A DNA stretch of 64,000 nt from an uncultured Cellulophaga sp. (GCA_947492955.1 CANLOV010000005.1:186001-250000); one strand, 5' to 3'. Shown: positions 1-8,901, counted from the first letter of the stretch. Made by a program: numbers and translations. The notes: a model not told the origin generated them from the letters alone.

Positions 1-1497
1 AGTTCCTAAATCTCCGTTTTTGGTAGCATACCATAAGCTACCTTGCTTATCTATAGTAATGTCTTTTATAAACAGGTCTTTAACACCATCATTTTTTCCA
101 AAAACCTTATGAATAATAATGGAATCGTTTTGGTAATTAAACTGAACAATTCCGCTAGAGTAAGTAGCTGCCCAGATATAATTATCGGAGACTATTATTT
201 TTCGTATCCAATCAAATGGGAATCCATTTTCAGAATTAAACACATGGTTTTTAGTAACTAATCTAGAAATTGTATCGGTTTTTGTAGTAACAGAATCTAA
301 TACAGTAGTAATAATACTGTCTACTTTTATAGTTTCTCTATACAGCACTCCTTTACCGTCTGATCCAGCCCAGATGTTTCCCTTTTTATCGTTAGCAATA
401 GTTTTAATTTTTACGTTAGAAAAGCTGTTAATGCTGGGGATATGATGAATACCGAGCGAATCTATTTTTGTTAAACCAGCTTCTGAGCTAGATAGCCAAA
501 TATTGTTTTTTACTTTATGTACGGCATAAATACGATTGCCTTTTAAGCCAGAATCTTTATCGTAATGCTTAAAATTATTCTGAAAATATTTGTAAAAGCC
601 GCCGCCAGATGTTGCTATCCAGATATTAGATTGCTGATCGGTTATTGTTTTTCTAATGTGGGGTACCGTTAAACCTTTTTTGGTATTTAATCGTTTAATT
701 TCTGAATACGAATCTGCATTTATAACAGTAATACCATCGTTATCTGTTGCAACCCATAGCTCATTTTTATTGTGTATAGCCATGGTATTAATACGAAGTG
801 GTTCTCGCATTAATATAGTGTCTTCCTCATTTTTGGTATTAATTATAAAAACACCATCATTAAAAGTAGCTGCAAAAATTTTATCTTTATAAGTAATGAG
901 CGAGGTGAAATTATTTTCTTCTATTTTTTGAATATAATTTGCCGATGTTTTTAATGCGCTTACTTTCCAGAGTCCTTTATTCGTAGCAATCCAGTAGAAG
1001 GTACCATCAAAAAGTATAGCATTAATACTATTGCTATCTATTCCGGGATTTAGAGTTATTTTTTGTGCTTTTTTTCCTTTGGAATACAAATAAATCCCTT
1101 GTTTTGTAGCTATATAAAGTTTGTTTTTTGAGGTATAAAATTGATTTATTTGTGGTGTTGTAAAGTTTAGAAAACGCTCTTTTATTTTAATAGAAAGCCC
1201 TTTGTTTGTTCCAATAAAAAGACTGTCTTTATTAGAGTAGAACGAATGTATATAGTTAGATAAAAGCCCATTGCCAACATTCCAAACTTTAAAAGTAGCA
1301 CCATCAAAACTAGCAAGTCCGCCACCTTGTGTTCCCAACCATAAATATCCTATATCGTCTTGTATTATATCGTAGACTTGCGATTGTGGCAAACCATCTT
1401 CAATGGTATAAGCTCGTAACTGACTATTTTGTGCTTGTAGCCTATTTGTGGTTATACAAAACAAGAGTAATAGGAGGTATGTTAAGAGTTTATTCAA
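1..1497 (-). CDS. Two-component regulator propeller sensor (N-terminal part, cut by window edge)
   Basis: Open reading frame read by hand from a TTG at 1497 to the window edge (499 codons, no stop). The codon just upstream in frame is TAA, so TTG is the earliest possible start. The N-terminus is a signal peptide (NKLLTYLLLLLFCITTNR, then LQAQ). It is followed by repeated propeller blades of the type YTIEDGLPQSQVYDIIQDD, GYLWLGTQGG and NIWIATSGGG, typical of the periplasmic sensor half of Bacteroidota two-component proteins. The output half lies outside the window. It could be a LytS-type or classical histidine kinase, or a DNA-binding domain; the sequence here cannot decide. It follows the serine-hydrolase operon on the same strand after a 99-bp gap that holds its own -7-like box. 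The antisense reading frames across this region are shadows. Confidence 0.85.
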   Translation of the reverse strand, partial: MNKLLTYLLLLLFCITTNRLQAQNSQLRAYTIEDGLPQSQVYDIIQDDIGYLWLGTQGGGLASFDGATFKVWNVGNGLLSNYIHSFYSNKDSLFIGTNKGLSIKIKERFLNFTTPQINQFYTSKNKLYIATKQGIYLYSKGKKAQKITLNPGIDSNSINAILFDGTFYWIATNKGLWKVSALKTSANYIQKIEENNFTSLITYKDKIFAATFNDGVFIINTKNEEDTILMREPLRINTMAIHNKNELWVATDNDGITVINADSYSEIKRLNTKKGLTVPHIRKTITDQQSNIWIATSGGGFYKYFQNNFKHYDKDSGLKGNRIYAVHKVKNNIWLSSSEAGLTKIDSLGIHHIPSINSFSNVKIKTIANDKKGNIWAGSDGKGVLYRETIKVDSIITTVLDSVTTKTDTISRLVTKNHVFNSENGFPFDWIRKIIVSDNYIWAATYSSGIVQFNYQNDSIIIHKVFGKNDGVKDLFIKDITIDKQGSLWYATKNGDLGT

Positions 1498-1525
1498 TTA
1501 AAATGATTGATTTAATGTATTGTAA

Positions 1526-1533
1526 CAAATATA
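1526..1533 (-). promoter_or_regulatory. Possible -7 box for the propeller sensor
   Basis: The minus strand reads TATATTTG, a full match to the Bacteroidota -7 consensus TAnnTTTG, 29 bases upstream of the TTG start. No clear -33 TTTG lies at the usual distance, and such strings occur by chance in AT-rich DNA. Confidence 0.35.
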
Positions 1534-1596
1534 AACAAACACATTATTACTTCTTTTTCCTTTATTTTTTTGTTAGAATTAAATAATAATTATCTT

Positions 1597-3063
1597 CTAT
1601 TCTTCTAATTTTTTTATCATTTTCTTAGAGTAATTAATGAAACGTTTATTATCATTAGGAGCTAATTCCAAGGCTTTTTTGAAGTTTTCAACAGCTTTTA
1701 TGTTACTCTCATTAGTTTTATGGTATTGAGCCAATCCAAAATAACCCTTATAGTAATTTGGAAATTGCGTTTTTGCTAGCGTAAATATATTTAAACAATT
1801 CTCGTTTTCTTTTTTTCTTAAATATTTAAAGCCTAATGAAATTAAATCTTTTTTATCGATTTCGTATTGCTGCTGATTAGCAATTAGCTTGTTATAAAAT
1901 TCCTTAATATTCTTACTACCATTAACATTAATTTCTTTTTCTAATGTTATTTCTACAGGCATTGGTAATTTATAACCTGAGTATAAACTGGCTAAAGCAA
2001 TTGCTTTTCTTGTTAATAGTCTTGAGCTATTATAATTTGAATTTGTATATATGGCAATTGCTATTTTTTCTGATGGAATACGCAATACCATGGTTCTAAA
2101 CCCAACTGAAACACCACTATGCCAGATGTATTTTTGGTTATTTATATAGGATATAAGCCAGCCAAAACCAAAACCATAGTCTTTTTTTAGAATCATTTCG
2201 TTTTCACTCCAATTAGAAAAAGCATCTTTTTTTAAGTTTGGCGGAATTAATGAATTATTAGTTAGGGCTTTATTCCAAGAATAGAAATCTTTAACAGAAG
2301 AATAAACACCTCCATCTCCTTTTATGGCAGATGTAATGTCTTGATCTTTTCTATTGAAAAGAGACTTTTTAAATTCATAACCGAATGCACGATTTTTTAT
2401 TTCTAAATCTTTTTCATAGATAGTACTATTTAACATTCCTATTTTTTTAAAAATTTCATCATCCATAAATTGCTTAAAAGATTTATTGGATGTTCTTTCT
2501 ACAATTAACGATAAAAGAGCATAGCCAGAATTACTGTATTTAGATTTTGAATTGGCAGGAAATAAAAGACTGTCTTGTTCTTTTAGAAGGTAAAGAACGT
2601 CCTCATCGCTAAGTTGTTCTTTTTGTTCTTTTGGGTATAAATTGTAGTATTCTTTTAAGCCAGACCTATGAGTTAATAAACTTTTTATAGTAATATCCTT
2701 TCCATAATCTGGAAATTCAGGAATTACCTCGGTTAATTTTGTTTCATAGCTTAGTTTGCCCTTTTGTATTAAAATTAAAATGGCCATTGCTGTATATTGC
2801 TTTGTTACAGAGGCTAATCTATAATTAGTTTCACAAGTAGCTAAAACTTTATTTTCTAAATCTGCATACCCAAAACTTTGACAGGCTTTTATTTCGTTAT
2901 CCTTTATAACGATAAAACTTGCACTTGGTTTTTCGCCAATATAATCTTGGAAAAGATGATTTATAAAGTCTTGTTTATTATGTTCTTTTTTCGCTATTTT
3001 TTGAGATGGTTTACAACTACAAATGATAATTAATAGAACTAATGTTAAATGTGTGTATTTCAT
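1597..3063 (-). CDS. Serine hydrolase lipoprotein (beta-lactamase/class C PBP fold) with TPR-like tail
   Basis: The 488-residue protein has a lipoprotein-type N-terminus with cysteines at about 15-17. The beta-lactamase/DD-peptidase signature is complete: SVTK (catalytic Ser85, Lys88), YSN (Tyr176 to Asn178) and HSG (315-317), in the order and spacing of class C/AmpH-like serine hydrolases. Residues from about 400 on look like two TPR helices pairs (LGFKYLRKKENENCLNIF and GYFGLAQYHKT). Family knowledge suggests peptidase or esterase action on a small amide or ester in the envelope; the real substrate cannot be told. It is the last gene of the minus-strand operon starting at 5661, 18 bp after the previous gene. 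The TPR tail is an addition to the minimal hydrolase. Confidence 0.88.
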   Translation of the reverse strand: MKYTHLTLVLLIIICSCKPSQKIAKKEHNKQDFINHLFQDYIGEKPSASFIVIKDNEIKACQSFGYADLENKVLATCETNYRLASVTKQYTAMAILILIQKGKLSYETKLTEVIPEFPDYGKDITIKSLLTHRSGLKEYYNLYPKEQKEQLSDEDVLYLLKEQDSLLFPANSKSKYSNSGYALLSLIVERTSNKSFKQFMDDEIFKKIGMLNSTIYEKDLEIKNRAFGYEFKKSLFNRKDQDITSAIKGDGGVYSSVKDFYSWNKALTNNSLIPPNLKKDAFSNWSENEMILKKDYGFGFGWLISYINNQKYIWHSGVSVGFRTMVLRIPSEKIAIAIYTNSNYNSSRLLTRKAIALASLYSGYKLPMPVEITLEKEINVNGSKNIKEFYNKLIANQQQYEIDKKDLISLGFKYLRKKENENCLNIFTLAKTQFPNYYKGYFGLAQYHKTNESNIKAVENFKKALELAPNDNKRFINYSKKMIKKLEE

Positions 3064-3081
3064 TTTTTAATCTTTTTGTTT

Positions 3082-4116
3082 TTATAATACTCTGTATAAA
3101 CTATCATCTTCTAATGCTGTAACCCTGTATTCGTTAGCATCATTAGTTTCTAATACAGGCTCTAATACGCAGAGTACGGTTGTTTTTCCTTTAATAATAA
3201 GTTTGTTCCCTTTTACTGTACTTTTCCAGCGATACTTTTCTATAGGAATATTTAAGTTGTATAAGGCTTCTGCCATTTCTGGAGATTCTGAAACCCAATC
3301 CATAATAGCATCCTTATTTTTTAGCTGAGGTATTTCTGTAGTATTATTAAAAGTAAATTCCCATTCTATAGGCACATTAAATTTGTAGCTATATACTTTG
3401 CCTAAACTAGTTTCGTGTCTGGTTTTTATTGCTGTAAACCAATCAATATTTTTGTTAGGGTAAGCTTTTTTAAATTCTTTAGATAGTTGTGCTGGTCCAG
3501 GAGATTCTGCCGTTGGGTAAAATCCGTAGTAGGGTTTAGCTAAGTAATGACCTGCATATTTTCCGCCAAAAATATTAAATAGAGATGAAGCGTATATTTT
3601 TGGTGTCTTATGGTTTGTAAAAGTTTGTTTTAAGGTTTGTAATAAAGTTAAGTTTTCTCCTAATCCGCAGGAATGAAAAATAATTTTTGTGTTATTACCA
3701 AGCCCGTTATTTAGGGTTGAAATTTTATTTTTTAGTAATGAGCTGGCTAATGTTTTTGTTGTAATTCTATTTCCGTTTTTAGTGGTTTTTAAGGCCATTC
3801 CTAACCATGCATTGCTATGACTTACAATGTGTATTTCTTTATAGTTTGTGTTTTTGTTTGTATGTAAGTTTAACCAATCTATAATTTCATCTATAGAAAA
3901 TAAATTAGTAATCACTTGCATTTTTTGTGCTTTAAAATAGTTTTTTGCGTTGGTATAATAAGTATTACTCCCTTCATCAAAACCAGCAATAAATACAATA
4001 GATGTTTCTGTTGTTGGTAAAGCAAGTGCCGTTTCCGGTTTTTGCGAAAACGGCTTCTTGCAACCTATAAGTAATATTACTATTAATACAATGCTATTTT
4101 TTAATGTATTCATCAT
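3082..4116 (-). CDS. Lipoprotein with caspase-like His/Cys pattern (function unknown)
   Basis: The 344-residue protein has a lipobox (VILLIGCK, Cys19). It opens an alpha/beta-type domain with a hydrophobic strand (SIVFIAGFDEG, about 39-49). There follows IHIVSHSNAW with His100, and then KIIFHSCGLGEN with Cys150. A histidine after one hydrophobic strand and a cysteine after the next, about 50 residues apart, recall clan CD cysteine peptidases (caspases, CHAT) and DUF4347-like domains. This is inference from pattern only; the Gly after the His is replaced by Asn. An alpha/beta hydrolase reading (S-H-S-N) is less convincing because no GxSxG is present. The start lies 2 bp after the stop of the SH3 protein, so the two are co-transcribed. 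Gene identity is not recognised. Confidence 0.75.
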   Translation of the reverse strand: MMNTLKNSIVLIVILLIGCKKPFSQKPETALALPTTETSIVFIAGFDEGSNTYYTNAKNYFKAQKMQVITNLFSIDEIIDWLNLHTNKNTNYKEIHIVSHSNAWLGMALKTTKNGNRITTKTLASSLLKNKISTLNNGLGNNTKIIFHSCGLGENLTLLQTLKQTFTNHKTPKIYASSLFNIFGGKYAGHYLAKPYYGFYPTAESPGPAQLSKEFKKAYPNKNIDWFTAIKTRHETSLGKVYSYKFNVPIEWEFTFNNTTEIPQLKNKDAIMDWVSESPEMAEALYNLNIPIEKYRWKSTVKGNKLIIKGKTTVLCVLEPVLETNDANEYRVTALEDDSLYRVL

Positions 4117-4118
4117 TT

Positions 4119-5015
4119 TTAGAAATCTGAGTTATATACTAAAATGTCTTCTGCAATAGTTGGGCTAGCAACTTTCTTTGCCAATTTATAACCATCCCAC
4201 TTGTAGAAACTTGTAATTAGTTTTTTGTTGTCTTTTACAATATTATTTTCTGTAGACACATTATGGTTTGTTATAATAGTATTAAGGATAATAGTACTTT
4301 TTATACCTTCCATATCTGACGGAAAAACAAAAGATTCTGTTTTGGTATAACTAGCATCTGAGTAACCCACTAGGTTTGCTACATTGGTAAATTTACCATT
4401 GTTCCAAAAGATATACATTTTACCAGCAAGACTATTACTTTTTGTGTTTGGAATATTAAGAGTTATAATATCTTCTACATTAAATAAGCCTTTGTTTCCA
4501 ATATTTTTTAGTTCTAGAGGTACAGACTCATGTCCGTTAAAAACAATTTTATCTATTTGTACTCCATTTTTAAAAGCACGTAATTGGTGTTTGTGTTCTA
4601 AAATGCCTTCTTCATTTGTTTTTACACTTGCTAGACCATAAACAAATTTTACATCGTGGTAAGCCTGACTCCCAAATGTTTTTTGCGCTATAAGTCCGCC
4701 CCAAATCCATCCTTCATCTGCACCAATACTTACACGATACCAATTACTTTTAATTCCGTTTATAATATCCGAGTTTTCGCTTTTTTCTTTAACGATTAGT
4801 TTGGTGCCAATATCTAAGACGGCTAATTTTTTGCCTTTTTTAGATGGGTTTTCTCTTAGGTACACTCTGTGCGCCAAAAGATATTCATAAGAAACATCTT
4901 CAATTGCTGTTGTACTGTCTGTTACGGCAAAATTTACTTCGGGTACTGTTTGCCCAAAAATTTTTACAAAGGCAAATAGTAATACTACTAGGATACTGTT
5001 TTTTAAATTTTTCAT
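4119..5015 (-). CDS. Secreted SH3-domain protein
   Basis: 298 residues with a signal peptide (KNSILVVLLFAFVKIFGQ, cleavage near 22). Residues about 45-112 form a bacterial SH3-like module: HRVYLRENPSKKGK, a turn, then WYRVSIGADEGWIWGGLI, the usual RxxPs...W..V...G..GWv pattern of SH3_3 domains that bind cell-wall or protein ligands. The C-terminal two thirds is beta-rich and not recognised. The gene sits second in the operon that begins at 5661. It is 82 bp after the previous stop and 2 bp before the caspase-like lipoprotein. The neighbours (CHAP amidase, serine hydrolase) fit an envelope role, but the ligand is unknown. Confidence 0.8.
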   Translation of the reverse strand: MKNLKNSILVVLLFAFVKIFGQTVPEVNFAVTDSTTAIEDVSYEYLLAHRVYLRENPSKKGKKLAVLDIGTKLIVKEKSENSDIINGIKSNWYRVSIGADEGWIWGGLIAQKTFGSQAYHDVKFVYGLASVKTNEEGILEHKHQLRAFKNGVQIDKIVFNGHESVPLELKNIGNKGLFNVEDIITLNIPNTKSNSLAGKMYIFWNNGKFTNVANLVGYSDASYTKTESFVFPSDMEGIKSTIILNTIITNHNVSTENNIVKDNKKLITSFYKWDGYKLAKKVASPTIAEDILVYNSDF

Positions 5016-5097
5016 AATCTTAAATTTTAAGGGTTAATAATTAATTACCACCAGTGGTTTTGTTACTCTTTAGTTTTTGAGTACTCCAAATGATAGT

Positions 5098-5661
5098 TTA
5101 TTGTAATGCAGTAATTGCATCTTTAGAATTAAAGTCATCATCGTTCCAAATAAAACTTTTTAGCACTTCTATGTCTTTAATTTTATAACTTTCTGTATAG
5201 TTAATTGCTGTTGTTAAAATGGTGTCTTCTTGTCCGTATTTTTGGTTCGGAAAAATGTAATGTAAAGTAGCTTGCGGAATATCGCAATACACATTTTCTA
5301 TAGAAGGTAGCGATACATAATCACCATCTTTTGTTGCTAAATAATAGTAGCTTTCACTATTAGCACAACATGCTATGTAGGTTAGCTCTACTTTTATAAC
5401 CTCGGTAACATTGTATAAATTAGGCTTGTTAAGTACGGTAATTTCTACTTCATCAAAAAGGTCTATGTCTGTAACTTTTAATGTTGTTACTTTTTTAGAA
5501 GTATCTTCTGATGTTACAATACTTAAAGTAGTTGATCCATACTCTTGTTGTTTTGTTGTTATAGCATCAACAACCATATATTTTTCTGTTGCTGTAAATT
5601 CTTGTGCTTTGGTAAATTGAAAACCAAAAGCTAAGGCTAAAAGGATAATGTATTTTTTCAT
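5098..5661 (-). CDS. Small secreted protein, first gene of envelope operon
   Basis: The ATG at 5661 gives MKKYIILLALAFGFQFTKAQ, a clean signal peptide. An in-frame start at 5697 lies upstream but would put residues before the signal and would overlap the -7 box, so 5661 is preferred. The mature part of about 170 residues is beta-rich and has a CC pair (YIACCANSES) that could form a disulfide or bind a metal. No family is recognised. It is the first gene after the two-box promoter at 5695-5764 and probably leads the operon through the SH3 protein, the caspase-like lipoprotein and the serine hydrolase. Confidence 0.75.
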   Translation of the reverse strand: MKKYIILLALAFGFQFTKAQEFTATEKYMVVDAITTKQQEYGSTTLSIVTSEDTSKKVTTLKVTDIDLFDEVEITVLNKPNLYNVTEVIKVELTYIACCANSESYYYLATKDGDYVSLPSIENVYCDIPQATLHYIFPNQKYGQEDTILTTAINYTESYKIKDIEVLKSFIWNDDDFNSKDAITALQ

Positions 5662-5694
5662 GATATAATTTTTATTTGTTGTACTTGTATACCT

Positions 5695-5764
5695 CAAATT
5701 TACGGGGCTTATGCAGCTAAATATGTGCTGTTCTAGTATTCGTTAGGGATAAACTAGAATTCGT
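5695..5764 (-). promoter_or_regulatory. Promoter with two ACGAAT direct repeats, 21-bp period
   Basis: On the minus strand, ACGAATTCTAG (5764-5754) and ACGAATACTAG (5743-5733) are direct repeats with a 21-bp period, two helical turns. The near box starts 41 bp upstream of TAAATTTG (5702-5695), a full match to the TAnnTTTG -7 box. The coding start follows about 34 bp later. The same arrangement with the same spacings is found at 8681-8750. Paired direct repeats with about 21-bp period are the usual target layout of LytTR-type response regulators; that assignment is inference. Confidence 0.75.
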
Positions 5765-5810
5765 TTTAGAGAAGTTTTGTAGCATGTTAAACATGTGTTT
5801 TAAAGCAGAA

Positions 5811-5855
5811 AACGAAAAGAAAAACCTGCAAGAATTTATAATCCTTACAGGTTTT
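5811..5855 (-). terminator. Rho-independent terminator of VWA-CHAP operon
   Basis: Stem of 5821-5832 with 5844-5855 (AAAACCTG..AAG against CTT..CAGGTTTT, one mismatch). Read on the minus strand it is followed by a T-rich run (TCTTTTCG). It lies about 40 bp after the CHAP stop. Just upstream of the hairpin is the string GTTTGTGTTCC (5881-5871), also seen before the terminator at 55885. Confidence 0.7.
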
Positions 5856-5894
5856 CTCTCCTCATAAAAAGGAACACAAACAATCTAACGAACA

Positions 5895-6491
5895 CTAATT
5901 TTTATGCAACCAACCTAAAATTCTATTATTTTCTATTTTCCATTTGCCTAATGGAGTTTTTGTTAATTTAAAGGTTTCTCTAGTTTCTGAAAATGGCCCT
6001 GCATTTTGCTGAATAATCTCTATCCTATTTGGACTTACTTTAGAAATAATAGCAACATGGCCATAAGGGTTAAAAATGGCACCTTTCATTACAATAAGAC
6101 TTCCTTTTTTGGGTATAGTTTTGCTAGGATTGGTATACTGTATTAAGTTTCTTCTTGTATTTAATTCACCATCTAAAATTCGTGCATCATAAAAGCTTTT
6201 TGCATGCCCATAACTGTCTGGCATTTTATGGTTAAAATGCTCATAATAATAACGTTTTACAAATTCTACGCATTGGTATTTTAAACCTAGGTTATAACCA
6301 TCTATAGTGTTTCTTTCTACCACATTATCTACACCTCCGTTATAAAAAACGCTTATATGGTCTAGGCTATCTATAGGCTGTCCTATTTTATATGCCGAAT
6401 TAAAATTTACTTTTTTAATTCTTTTATATGCTAAAAATGAAATTGATATAGTTCCCAATAGAATTCCTGTTATTATGATCAGTTTTTTCAT
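5895..6491 (-). CDS. CHAP-domain amidase/endopeptidase, membrane-anchored
   Basis: The 198-residue protein has one N-terminal hydrophobic segment (residues 3-22), so it is secreted or anchored. The CHAP signature is clear: YQCVEFVKRYY with catalytic Cys74, and NPYGHVAIIS with His145. CHAP proteins cleave peptidoglycan peptides, or in some cases glutathionylspermidine-type amides. The ATG lies one base after the stop of the VWA gene, so translation is likely coupled. The operon is under the two-box promoter at 8681-8750 and ends at the hairpin at 5821-5855. Whether the target is self peptidoglycan cannot be told. Confidence 0.88.
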   Translation of the reverse strand: MKKLIIITGILLGTISISFLAYKRIKKVNFNSAYKIGQPIDSLDHISVFYNGGVDNVVERNTIDGYNLGLKYQCVEFVKRYYYEHFNHKMPDSYGHAKSFYDARILDGELNTRRNLIQYTNPSKTIPKKGSLIVMKGAIFNPYGHVAIISKVSPNRIEIIQQNAGPFSETRETFKLTKTPLGKWKIENNRILGWLHKN

Positions 6492-6492
6492 G

Positions 6493-8646
6493 CTATTTTT
6501 TAATAGTTACTACTGTTTCTTTGTTTAGGTGTAATGGTTGTGTTGTATACTTAGAGAATTCTTGTGTAATGGTTGTGGTAAAAATCCATTTTCCGTTTTC
6601 TAATACTTCAATTGAAACAACTTTTCCTTGAGCATTAAATTTTACACGTAAGCTTTCATAAGTCTTTAAGTATTTAGTAACCAATTTTGAGTATAGTGCT
6701 TTAAATTCCATCTTAATTTTTCTTTTTTCAGTTTTTAACAGGTTTTCATTTAGACTTATAACAAACGATTTACGAAATGTTGTTTTTGCTTTTACTTCTG
6801 CCTCGGCACCTACTGCGGTATTGTTTACATTTTGTGGCATAGGTAGCGCTTGTTTTATAGCTTTTAAAGAACCATTTTTATTTACAATGGTTTCGTCTAC
6901 GGCTACAAATGAGGTGTAATTAGTAGCTAGGTTGTATTTTAAGCCTAAAGCAATTACACTATCTTTTACATCATCATAAAATATTTTACTATAATCATCT
7001 AGTTCGGCTATTCTTTTACGAGCCCATAAGTAACGTAGTGCTTTATTTTTTTTACTTAGTTGCTCTTGAGAGACTTTAAATTCTTGTTTAAATCTTTTCT
7101 TTCCTTGGTAGCCTGTTATAATAATAGAACCTTCTGCTTTACCATGATACTTGCCATAAACTAATACAGGCCTTGCAGCAAAAACATCAGGAATACTATT
7201 AGGAGTAACATCATAAACATTAAACCCTTTTGCTTTAATTTTTACTTGTGTTAATAAAGGTGTTGCTATATATGTTTTAAATTTTTTGGCAACTTCTAAA
7301 GCTTCAGGTTTAGTTGTAGCAATAAAGGATTCGCAATTGGCTACTTTAGCCATACCTTCTATTAAATACCTATTTACACTAGAGCCAATACCAAAAGTGA
7401 ATACATTTGCTTGGTCTAAGTTGTTTTTAATAAGTTCAAAAGCTTCTTTTTCTACACTTACATACCCATCTGTTATTACAACCATAGATCTTGCGCTACT
7501 AGGGTCTTTTCGTGGGAGTTTATAAGCTACTTTTAAAGCGTCTAGTAATTGAGTGCCACCACCACCTTGGCCATTAGAAAGAAAGCGGATTGCTTCTTCT
7601 ATGTTCTTTTCATCAACTTCTACAGGATAAGGGCTAAATACAGTAGAGCTAGAGGCAAATAGTTGTACATTAAAAGTATCTGTTGGTCTAAGGTTACATA
7701 ATAAGTTTCTCATAAGCTCTTTAGAAACTTCTAAAGGGTAACCGTTCATAGAACCAGATACATCTACAATAAAAAGGTATTCTCTAGCAGGGATATCTTC
7801 TAGTTTAGTATGTTTTGTAGGTTCCATTTGTAGTGCAAAGAAGTTTTCATCTCCATGTTCATATAGTAACAAACCAGAAGCTATTTTATTAGCACGTAGG
7901 TTATAGTTTAAAATAAAGTCTCTGTTCGATGGGTTTTCATTGCTTTTAGATAAAAATACTTCTGCCGTTTTAGTATCTGGGTAGTTAATATTTACTTTAT
8001 GGCTACTGCTATTAATATTTTGAATTATCATTCCGGCATTTAGAGTAACAGCAATATCAAACTTAAAAGTATCTGCAATGCCTTTTGATGTGTGTGGCAT
8101 ATTAAAACTTTCCTCAGTTTTTGTACTTTCATCTGTAAATCTGGGTCCAACAACACCTGGTGCTATAAATTGATACTCACCATTAATAGGTGTTAGCATT
8201 TCTGTATAATAGATGTCGATTGCTATTTCATCATTAGGCATAATATTACCCACATTCATTTGAAAAACATTAGGTCTGTTTTGGTCTAATTTTGCGGCAC
8301 GTTTACCCTCTTTTAAAGCCGTATTGTATACTTTGTTGGCTTCTTTTTTTTCAAATATTTTAGCATTTATAATGCGATCTCCAATTGTCATTTGCATTTT
8401 ATGTACAGCAGCTTGCGTAGAAAGCGGAAATACATATTTGGCCTCAATAGCTTGTTGGCTTTTGTTATGATATATTTGTGTAATATGCACATGGGCAATG
8501 CTTCCTGAAATTTGAACATCTGTTTTAGATTCCTTAAGTGGAATTATAGCATCTTTTGTAGATACGGCTAAATATGGGCCTTCTACTTTTTGAGAATAAC
8601 CCATTGAAATAGTTAAGAATAATAATAAGGCAAATAGTTTTTTCAT
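6493..8646 (-). CDS. VIT and von Willebrand A domain protein, secreted
   Basis: 717 residues, signal peptide KKLFALLLFLTISMGYSQ. Residues about 40-155 form a VIT domain (vault/inter-alpha-trypsin type, IYHNKSQQAIEAKYVFPL). A VWA domain follows with a metal-site motif DVSGSM at 295-300, and later a conserved threonine/aspartate region (MVVITDGYVS). The C-terminal part (about 600-717) is beta-rich. VIT-VWA proteins are widespread, and in bacteria they are envelope proteins of mostly unknown function that bind partners through the metal site. Here it is the first gene of a two-gene operon with a CHAP amidase and shares its promoter type with the operon starting at 5661. Confidence 0.9.
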   Translation of the reverse strand: MKKLFALLLFLTISMGYSQKVEGPYLAVSTKDAIIPLKESKTDVQISGSIAHVHITQIYHNKSQQAIEAKYVFPLSTQAAVHKMQMTIGDRIINAKIFEKKEANKVYNTALKEGKRAAKLDQNRPNVFQMNVGNIMPNDEIAIDIYYTEMLTPINGEYQFIAPGVVGPRFTDESTKTEESFNMPHTSKGIADTFKFDIAVTLNAGMIIQNINSSSHKVNINYPDTKTAEVFLSKSNENPSNRDFILNYNLRANKIASGLLLYEHGDENFFALQMEPTKHTKLEDIPAREYLFIVDVSGSMNGYPLEVSKELMRNLLCNLRPTDTFNVQLFASSSTVFSPYPVEVDEKNIEEAIRFLSNGQGGGGTQLLDALKVAYKLPRKDPSSARSMVVITDGYVSVEKEAFELIKNNLDQANVFTFGIGSSVNRYLIEGMAKVANCESFIATTKPEALEVAKKFKTYIATPLLTQVKIKAKGFNVYDVTPNSIPDVFAARPVLVYGKYHGKAEGSIIITGYQGKKRFKQEFKVSQEQLSKKNKALRYLWARKRIAELDDYSKIFYDDVKDSVIALGLKYNLATNYTSFVAVDETIVNKNGSLKAIKQALPMPQNVNNTAVGAEAEVKAKTTFRKSFVISLNENLLKTEKRKIKMEFKALYSKLVTKYLKTYESLRVKFNAQGKVVSIEVLENGKWIFTTTITQEFSKYTTQPLHLNKETVVTIKK

Positions 8647-8680
8647 GATTTTTAGTTTTAAAGTATCGTTGTTATAATGC

Positions 8681-8750
8681 CAAATGTAGAAGGAGATATT
8701 AGGGTATTTTATGCTCTTTTAGAATTCGTTGGTGGTAAACTAGAATTCGT
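8681..8750 (-). promoter_or_regulatory. Promoter with two ACGAAT direct repeats, same layout as at 5695
   Basis: On the minus strand, ACGAATTCTAG (8750-8740) and ACGAATTCTAA (8729-8719) have a 21-bp period. The near box starts 41 bp upstream of TACATTTG (8688-8681), a match to TAnnTTTG, and the VWA start is about 35 bp further. Every spacing equals that of the promoter at 5695-5764, although the sequence between the boxes and the -7 element differs. Confidence 0.75.
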
Positions 8751-8901
8751 AAATGGAAAGAAATTAAGATGATATGTTTTTTAAAGCAGAATGATTATAA
8801 CTTAATTATTAAGGGTGGTTTTTTTGATAGCACTAAAAAATGACTCATAAATGCCTGATATTGCCAATATTTTATTACGAAAATTACGAATTGAATAATA
8901 T

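Noticed and set aside
43-1586. Plus-strand short frames in the first 1.6 kb
   Set aside because: They run antisense to a clear minus-strand propeller protein and lack any motif; shadows of the real gene.
8872-8895. ACGAAA/ACGAAT pair upstream of susC as a third two-box promoter
   Set aside because: The spacing is 9 bp, not 21, and the extended box is not kept, so it is not the same element.
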